64,000 nucleotides of DNA from UBA11346 sp038060575 (GTDB taxonomy: Bacteria; Planctomycetota; UBA11346): positions 1-64,000 of the forward strand of contig CAZZAM010000002.1 of assembly GCA_964652775.1 (NCBI GenBank). The letters run 5' to 3'. Below, in pieces: positions 58,904-64,000 of this stretch. A program made the translations under genes and the position numbers. Within the stretch, counting starts at the first letter, position 1, and the number at the start of each line of letters is the position of its first letter. Below the pieces are notes generated by a model. The model was not told where the DNA came from. It searched no databases and saw nothing but the letters and a program-made list of their open reading frames with translations.

Positions 58904-59892
58904 GCACTCAGGATGGCCAAAAAAACGGCCTGCGCTGGACGAAGCTCGGTCGTATTTTCGATCCGATCGAACATCAATTACCCAATGATTGCCGAGAGTT
59001 TGCACAATCACCTCAGGTCCTAGTCTTGCCCGACCGGGTCAGAATCTATTTTTCCACGAGACAGGTAGATCCACTGAACGGAAAGTTTCTGAGTCACGTC
59101 GCCTATGTCGACATGGACAGGGCTCTCAGCAAGATCCTTACGGTCTCCCCCAAAGCCGTCATTCCCTTGGGTAGATTGGGTTGCTTCGATCAGCATGGCA
59201 TATTCCCCATGCATGTGGTTCGTGATAACGATCGAATTCTGACCTATACCTGCGGCTGGAGCCGGCGGGTGTCTGTTTCGGTGGAAACGGCGATTGGGTT
59301 TGCGCAGAGTTTCGACGGCGGCGCCACGTTCATAAAAAACGGCGCTGGACCGATCATGGGGCCTTGCGCCAATGAACCATTCCTGGTTGGCGATCCGTTT
59401 GTGAACATCGTAAATGGCACCTACCACATGTGGTACATCTTCGGCGTGCGCTGGGTGGATGAGCCAAAAAATCTACCGCCCGATCGCGTGTACAAGATCG
59501 CGCATGCGGTTTCGCACGACGGTCTCACCTGGGAGCGGACCGGCAAGACGATCATCCCCGATGTGATTGATGAGAACGAGTGCCAGGCTCTACCCACCGT
59601 GATGCGCTGGCGCAATCGCTACCACATGTATTTCTGCTTTCGGAACGTTCGCGGATTCAGGACTGAGAAAGGACTCGGCTATCGGTTGGGCTACGCCTAT
59701 TCGGATGACCTGGTAACCTGGACGAGAGACGACGCCCGATCCGATCTCGCCCTATCCGCAGATCCAGCCGCGTGGGATTCCGAGATGATGTGCTATCCAC
59801 ACCTATTCGCGGTCGATGATGTGGCTTACATCCTCTACAACGGTAATCGCTTCGGTCGCAACGGATTTGGCCTCGCTCGGTTGCTGGATTGA
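58900..59892 (+). CDS. Glycosidase-like propeller protein (copy B)
   Basis: The 330-residue paralogue of copy A shares its order of blades: VRIYFSTRQVDPLNGKFLSH, ILTYTCGWSRRVSVSVETAI, NEPFLVGDPFVNIVNGTYHMWYIFG, CQALPTVMRWRNRYHMYFCFR and WDSEMMCYPHLFAVDDVAYIL. The start is a GTG overlapping the copy A stop (GTGA), with GGAGG seven bases before it. The overlap and similarity indicate a tandem duplication and coupled, equimolar synthesis, so the two may form a heterodimer. Confidence 0.82.
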   Translation: MSTQDGQKNGLRWTKLGRIFDPIEHQLPNDCREFAQSPQVLVLPDRVRIYFSTRQVDPLNGKFLSHVAYVDMDRALSKILTVSPKAVIPLGRLGCFDQHGIFPMHVVRDNDRILTYTCGWSRRVSVSVETAIGFAQSFDGGATFIKNGAGPIMGPCANEPFLVGDPFVNIVNGTYHMWYIFGVRWVDEPKNLPPDRVYKIAHAVSHDGLTWERTGKTIIPDVIDENECQALPTVMRWRNRYHMYFCFRNVRGFRTEKGLGYRLGYAYSDDLVTWTRDDARSDLALSADPAAWDSEMMCYPHLFAVDDVAYILYNGNRFGRNGFGLARLLD

Positions 59893-59915
59893 CCATGGAT
59901 GGAGGGAACACGCCT

Positions 59916-60401
59916 ATGAAAGCCAATGGTAACGAGCAAACGATCTATACACGAGAGACCGCGACTCTCGCTGTCATCCGCACACATTTACTGGCCTGCG
60001 CAGGTTCATTTATTCCGCCACTCCATGAGACCGTCAACATCGTGGCGTATGCCAGCAAGATCCGCTCGCACGCCGTGACTTTTGAAGGCTGGCGCGATGG
60101 CGTTCTGGTCGGGTTAGTAGCCGGGTATTTCAACGACCCATTGGGTAAGACCGCCTTCATTACCAACGTCAGTGTATTGCCCGGATTCACCGGTCTCGGC
60201 ATTGCTGGCCTTCTATTGAAGGACAGCATGCTCTTCGCCCGAACCCGTAGATTTCCAACTCTCCGTCTTGAGGTCAATGAGTCGAATGAACGGGCGGTCA
60301 CCTTCTATGTACGGCATGGGTTCGTCGTGACTGGCCGCAAACTGACCGACGAACGCACGCTTGTTATGGACACCAACCTTAATCCAGGAGCCGTTTTGTG
60401 A
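59916..60401 (+). CDS. GNAT-family acetyltransferase
   Basis: The 161-residue protein has the GNAT core (AFITNVSVLPGFTGLGIAGLLLKDSM, where GFTGLGIAG is the acetyl-CoA pyrophosphate loop, then LRLEVNESNERAVTFYVRHGF). It probably N-acetylates the amino sugar made by the DegT enzyme. GGAGGG nine bases before the ATG at 59916 is the best ribosome site; an ATG seven codons earlier and a TTG at 59889 are also in frame. It overlaps the next gene by GTGA. Confidence 0.85.
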   Translation: MKANGNEQTIYTRETATLAVIRTHLLACAGSFIPPLHETVNIVAYASKIRSHAVTFEGWRDGVLVGLVAGYFNDPLGKTAFITNVSVLPGFTGLGIAGLLLKDSMLFARTRRFPTLRLEVNESNERAVTFYVRHGFVVTGRKLTDERTLVMDTNLNPGAVL

Positions 60402-61138
60402 CCGCAACCCGTAACTATAATGACGAGCACGTCGACTCCGCGGCTAGAAAATACGCCTACGGCTTCGATTTCGACGTCATGCATCCGTTCATGCTCAAGG
60501 CGTTCGCGCCGTTTTTCATCAAGGGCAGCGCCCTTGAGCTGGGCAGCTTCAGGGGCGCCTTCACGCACCGCCTGCTTGATGCGTTCACTGACGTCACCTG
60601 CGTCGAGGCCTCTGGTGATGCCGTAAAAATGGCGACGGAGCGTGTTGGCCCACGCGCAAAGATTGTCAACGCGCTGTTTGAACAGGCTCAATTGGATAGT
60701 CGATTCGACAACATCTTCCTGACGCATGTACTGGAACATTTGGACGATCCCGTGGCCCTGCTCAGGCGAGTTAACAGCGAGTGGCTAGCACCCGGCGGCA
60801 GGTTTTTCGTGGTCTGCCCAAATGCCAATGCGCCATCGCGCCAAATTGCAGTCAAGATGGGGTTGATCAGCCACAATACGGCGGTCACCCCAGCCGAGCG
60901 CGAACACGGACACCGCATCACCTACACGCTCGACACCCTCGAACGCGATCTCCGATCCGCTGGTCTCAAGATCGTCCATCGATCAGGAATCTTCTTCAAG
61001 GCCTTCGCTAATTTTCAGTGGGATCGCATTCTCCAGGAAGAGATCGTGGGTCAGGATTACTTGAACGGCTGTTTCCAACTCGGTCAGCAATACCCAGACC
61101 TGTGTGCGAGCATTTATTTTGTCTGTGAGACAGGCTGA
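60398..61138 (+). CDS. Class I SAM-dependent methyltransferase
   Basis: The 246-residue protein has SAM motif I (GSALELGSFRGAFTHRLLDAF), an acidic TCVEASG, FDNIFLTHVLEHLDDPVALL and GGRFFVVCPNANAPS. It is of the methyltransferase_11/23 type common in O-antigen loci and may methylate a sugar hydroxyl or carboxyl. The GTG start overlaps the GNAT stop, with AGGAG eight bases before it. Confidence 0.87.
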   Translation: MTATRNYNDEHVDSAARKYAYGFDFDVMHPFMLKAFAPFFIKGSALELGSFRGAFTHRLLDAFTDVTCVEASGDAVKMATERVGPRAKIVNALFEQAQLDSRFDNIFLTHVLEHLDDPVALLRRVNSEWLAPGGRFFVVCPNANAPSRQIAVKMGLISHNTAVTPAEREHGHRITYTLDTLERDLRSAGLKIVHRSGIFFKAFANFQWDRILQEEIVGQDYLNGCFQLGQQYPDLCASIYFVCETG

Positions 61139-61203
61139 GAATCCTTTATCCCGGCCTCCATCCTTCACTCACGAAGCAGCAACAAACGTAAGGGTTTAAG
61201 CCA

Positions 61204-62172
61204 ATGTCGCTCATTTCGATCGTCATCCCCGTGTACAAGAATCGCGAAACCCTGGCTGAGGCATGTCGTCAGATCCGCGAAGTCCACACGCACTCGTTCC
61301 CACAGCATCAGATTGAAATTATATTCATTGACGATGGATCTCCTGATGGCTCATGGACAGAACTAGAGCGGATACGCGCTGAGTATCCGACCTGCGTCAA
61401 CCTAGTAAAGCTGAGCCGAAATTTCGGTCAACTCAGCGCCATGCTGGCCGGATATGATACGGCCCGAGGAGATGCGGTTATCTATATCTCGGCCGACCTT
61501 CAGGATCCCGTCAACCTCATGGCGGACATGGTCGCCCATTGGGAGAAAGGCAACGAACTCGTCATCGCGTTCCGTGAGCGACGCGAGGATTCTCAAGTCG
61601 CCCAGCTCTTCAGCCGCATTGCTTATACGTTTGCTGACAACTCCAATCGACGCATGCCGAAGGGCGGCTTTGATTATCTGCTGATGGGCCGCAAATCAGT
61701 CGATCTGATGAAGACCTTTAAGGGACAACATCGCTTCTTCCAGGGCGATGTCTTGTGGATGGGGTTCCCTACTGCATTCCTGCCCTACGTGCGCCGCAAG
61801 CGACTGCATGGAAAATCAGGATACACCTTCATGAAGAAGGTAAAATCATTCCTTGATCTCATGTTGGACTCGTCGTTTCTTCCTATCCGCATGATGTCGG
61901 CGCTGGGGTTTCTAACCGCTTCTGCGGGCATGCTGTATGCACTCTCAATCGTCATTGCGTATTTTTTCAGAGGGCAGATGCCCTTCGCTGGGTGGGCTCC
62001 GATCATGATCGCCATTCTCGTCATTGGCGGACTCATCATGATGATGCTCGGCGTGATTGGAGAGTACCTGTGGCGCATCTATGACGACATCAAAGGGAAA
62101 CCGATGTATGTCATCGAGAAACACGTTGTAATCGCTGCGACTCAGGCGGATCCCCCTGGCAGCGATCGATGA
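61204..62172 (+). CDS. GT2 glycosyltransferase, GtrB/ArnC-like
   Basis: The 322-residue protein has an N-terminal GT-A domain (SIVIPVYKNRETL, FIDDGSPDGSW, the YISADLQDP metal motif) and two C-terminal transmembrane segments (about residues 235-262 and 270-295). This is the layout of GtrB/ArnC/DPM1 enzymes that load a sugar onto undecaprenyl phosphate at the inner membrane. With the EmrE-like protein upstream and the polytopic protein downstream it suggests a lipid-linked sugar transfer system, in which the sugar is flipped and added outside the cytoplasm. Confidence 0.9.
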   Translation: MSLISIVIPVYKNRETLAEACRQIREVHTHSFPQHQIEIIFIDDGSPDGSWTELERIRAEYPTCVNLVKLSRNFGQLSAMLAGYDTARGDAVIYISADLQDPVNLMADMVAHWEKGNELVIAFRERREDSQVAQLFSRIAYTFADNSNRRMPKGGFDYLLMGRKSVDLMKTFKGQHRFFQGDVLWMGFPTAFLPYVRRKRLHGKSGYTFMKKVKSFLDLMLDSSFLPIRMMSALGFLTASAGMLYALSIVIAYFFRGQMPFAGWAPIMIAILVIGGLIMMMLGVIGEYLWRIYDDIKGKPMYVIEKHVVIAATQADPPGSDR

Positions 62173-62212
62173 TGTATCCTCCTCATGTGGCTGCGACAAT
62201 GGAACTCCGAAC

Positions 62213-64000
62213 ATGCATCTGACCAACCTTCTTTCCTGGCTCCGAACCGGTGGTCGGCAGCGACTGATTGTGCTCGTCGCGGCGGTGCTCCTGTTAGTCA
62301 CTCACTTCGCTTGGCGATTGCACGACAACCGTGCCCTCCCCCTCGCACAAAAACACTTCTACGCGATTGATTTCTCCGCTGCGCTGCATTTCGCGGCCAA
62401 TGGAAAGCTCAGCTCTCTGCCGCAACTGACCTCGGCTACTGCGAAACGAGCGGTTGACGCGTTCTTGGCGCAAGAGCAGGCCGCCCTCACCGCAGATGAG
62501 TGGACAGATGTCACTCAGCACCTCGGTGCCAAGGATTCTTCCCGTGACGACCGGTGCACCAGACTGACTGAAATGTATGTTGTTGGTCTGCTCTGGAAGA
62601 TCATCTCCCCGTCGTGGGATTCGCTATGGATCCTCTACGCTGGGCTGAGCACCTTGGGTTGTGCCTGCCTCATGCTCATGGGTCGGCGCATCTGCGGTTC
62701 CGCTTGGGGAGGGCTGGGGGCGGGATTGTTTCTGACCCTCTCCTCGTTCGAGCGCTACATGGGCGCCTGGAGCTTTCGCGACACCAACCCGCTCTGGTTC
62801 TGGTGCATCTCTCTGGGTGCGGTCGCCGTGCTCCTACGCTCAGGATGCAAGCCGCTCAATCTGGGTATCCGCTGCCTGCTGATCGGCGTGATCGCCACCA
62901 TCGGCTATGGCTGGCGTCTAGACGCGCTGCTGATCGCTCCGGCTCTGTTGGTGGGCTGTTTCATCTGGATCAGGATCTCAGACCGTCGCTGGTTGCCCGC
63001 CGCTGTGGCAGCCGCAGCCATGCTTCTTGGCATAACCTCTGGATTGACCGCCGTGAATGCGCTCCGAGAAACTGATCGGGCCGCTCCGTCAGTTGGGTTC
63101 CACATTGCCTATTACGCCAACGCTGTCAGGGCCAATCTGCTGGGGCTGGAAAATATGAGCCAAGTACCGAGAAGCGATGAGATCGCCGCTTTGCACGCCA
63201 CGGCGATTACCGCCACAGATCCCCGGGAACCCCCTCTGACGGTAAAAGAATTCGTGGGACCCCGCTATGGGTCGGCGTGCAAAAGCCTTTTTCTCAGCAC
63301 CATTGGGCCCCAACTACCGCATCTGGCAAACAAACTGCCGCTCTATATAGGGACGGTGACTTGGCAGATCGCGGATCCAGATTGTGCGAATAATCTGCGC
63401 GACATTCCTAGCTCATTGAATATCGCCGTCCGCATACTCACGACCGTGATCGTGATACTGGGAGCCATTCTCTTGCTCTACACTGGTCGAGATCTGGTGT
63501 GGGCCTGGGTCATCATCGCCCTGATTCCTTATTACCATCTCTTTGTTCTTTTGGTCCTACCGGAATCCAAGCACTTTGCCGCCTGCTTGGCCCCACTGTC
63601 GCTCTTAGCGGGAGGGTTATTGCACGGTGCCCTGGTCATTGGCAAAACCATTCCCAAACCCCAAGCCGATACGCCGCGCAAGAAGACAAACGTGGTCGGG
63701 TTCCTGCTGCTCATCGGAGCATGGTCCGTGTTTATGTTGTCGTCGGCCATTATCGGCTATTACACTAGAGGCGCCCTACTTCACGACATAGCTGAATTGC
63801 CTAGCGCGGTTATGCCGAAGCACAGCCCCACGGATTCCGCTCAGGTGATCCGTCTCGACAATTATTCACAGAATGATCCGAACACTTCCGCCCTGCTCGG
63901 ATTCTCAATCCCCATCCGCGAGTTTGGCGACGGCGCCGTTATCACGGCCTACCACGAAATATCGTTCTGGGGAAATACCTGGGCGTTTTCCATGACACAT
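62213..64000 (+). CDS. Polytopic membrane protein, possible GT-C transferase (partial)
   Basis: An open frame starts at ATG 62213 and runs to the window edge without a stop, giving at least 596 residues. It has a hydrophobic segment at about 18-34, several more in 115-290, and others near 405-470 and 505-530, with loops between. The late block PESKHFAACLAPLSLLAGGLL resembles the ending of GT-C (GT39/ArnT-like) enzymes that use lipid-linked sugars, fitting the preceding GT2. The 3' end is missing and the key acidic residues are not identified. Confidence 0.72.
   Translation, partial: MHLTNLLSWLRTGGRQRLIVLVAAVLLLVTHFAWRLHDNRALPLAQKHFYAIDFSAALHFAANGKLSSLPQLTSATAKRAVDAFLAQEQAALTADEWTDVTQHLGAKDSSRDDRCTRLTEMYVVGLLWKIISPSWDSLWILYAGLSTLGCACLMLMGRRICGSAWGGLGAGLFLTLSSFERYMGAWSFRDTNPLWFWCISLGAVAVLLRSGCKPLNLGIRCLLIGVIATIGYGWRLDALLIAPALLVGCFIWIRISDRRWLPAAVAAAAMLLGITSGLTAVNALRETDRAAPSVGFHIAYYANAVRANLLGLENMSQVPRSDEIAALHATAITATDPREPPLTVKEFVGPRYGSACKSLFLSTIGPQLPHLANKLPLYIGTVTWQIADPDCANNLRDIPSSLNIAVRILTTVIVILGAILLLYTGRDLVWAWVIIALIPYYHLFVLLVLPESKHFAACLAPLSLLAGGLLHGALVIGKTIPKPQADTPRKKTNVVGFLLLIGAWSVFMLSSAIIGYYTRGALLHDIAELPSAVMPKHSPTDSAQVIRLDNYSQNDPNTSALLGFSIPIREFGDGAVITAYHEISFWGNTWAFSMTH

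Noticed and set aside
1..64000. tRNA genes, prophage, integrase or complete insertion sequence
   Set aside because: I saw no cloverleaf, transposase, integrase or phage structural gene on either strand while reading; a tRNAscan or IS search would settle this.

Overview
The window is a GC-rich bacterial chromosome segment with tightly packed genes, many of them joined by ATGA, GTGA or TGATG overlaps. No 16S rRNA or other strong taxonomic marker is present. Three tandem secreted EF-hand proteins, a GH9-like protein, a large FAD_oxidored-type protein, DUF433/DUF5615 and PIN-type toxin-antitoxin pairs, Gram-negative lipoprotein and outer-membrane signals and a large ABC-exported polysaccharide locus would suit a Gram-negative member of the Planctomycetota or a related PVC lineage. 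That placement is inference only.

Region 1 (1-11.8 kb) is mostly housekeeping. It holds two translationally coupled GGDEF proteins, hisB with a strong hairpin, three EF-hand secreted proteins, tpx and pcm. An acpP-fabF-ACP-like operon follows, in which the second carrier protein has lost its phosphopantetheine serine. Then come a short lipoprotein gene, RNase P RNA (rnpB, minus strand) lying between two inverted copies of a heptamer-built hairpin element, rmlA, and a DUF433/DUF5615 module.

Region 2 (11.9-25 kb) has the sulfate-activation pair cysD-cysNC. A GH9-like protein and an MFS transporter lie downstream of an AraC regulator. A large FAD-dependent oxidoreductase and an M14-type peptidase diverge from that regulator. 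A Phd/PIN toxin-antitoxin pair and a beta-barrel outer-membrane protein resembling LpxR complete the region.

Region 3 (25-54.4 kb) is the main interest: a polysaccharide locus built as two divergent operons from a 223-bp control region at 43.9-44.2 kb. The minus operon (43,941 to 26,383) encodes two bi-domain oxidoreductases, an AsnB-like amidotransferase, Wzm, an unusually long Wzt, a propeller plus coiled-coil protein with 28-residue repeats, a 1528-residue heparinase-fold/glycosyltransferase/beta-sandwich/methyltransferase fusion, and another glycosyltransferase. The plus operon (44,165 to 54,408) encodes WecB, WecC, a third bi-domain oxidoreductase, a second AsnB, a glycosyltransferase and a separate heparinase-fold protein. 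The operons therefore carry paralogous cassettes, one fused and one unfused. The predicted product is a uronic-acid (ManNAcA/GlcNAcA-type), possibly amidated, polymer exported by Wzm/Wzt. The coiled-coil protein together with the methyltransferase domain resembles a WbdD-like terminator/ruler split over two proteins. A convergent UDP-sugar dehydrogenase (25.0-26.3 kb) flanks the locus.

Region 4 (54.4-64 kb) looks AT-richer and reads as a second sugar-modification cluster. It contains a SAM methyltransferase, an EmrE-like flippase subunit, a DegT aminotransferase, a WbqC-like protein, two tandem paralogous propeller proteins of glycosidase type, a GNAT acetyltransferase, a methyltransferase, a GtrB-like GT2 and a polytopic membrane protein that runs off the window. 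The window contains one 100-N assembly gap (32,645-32,744), inside the coiled-coil repeat array.
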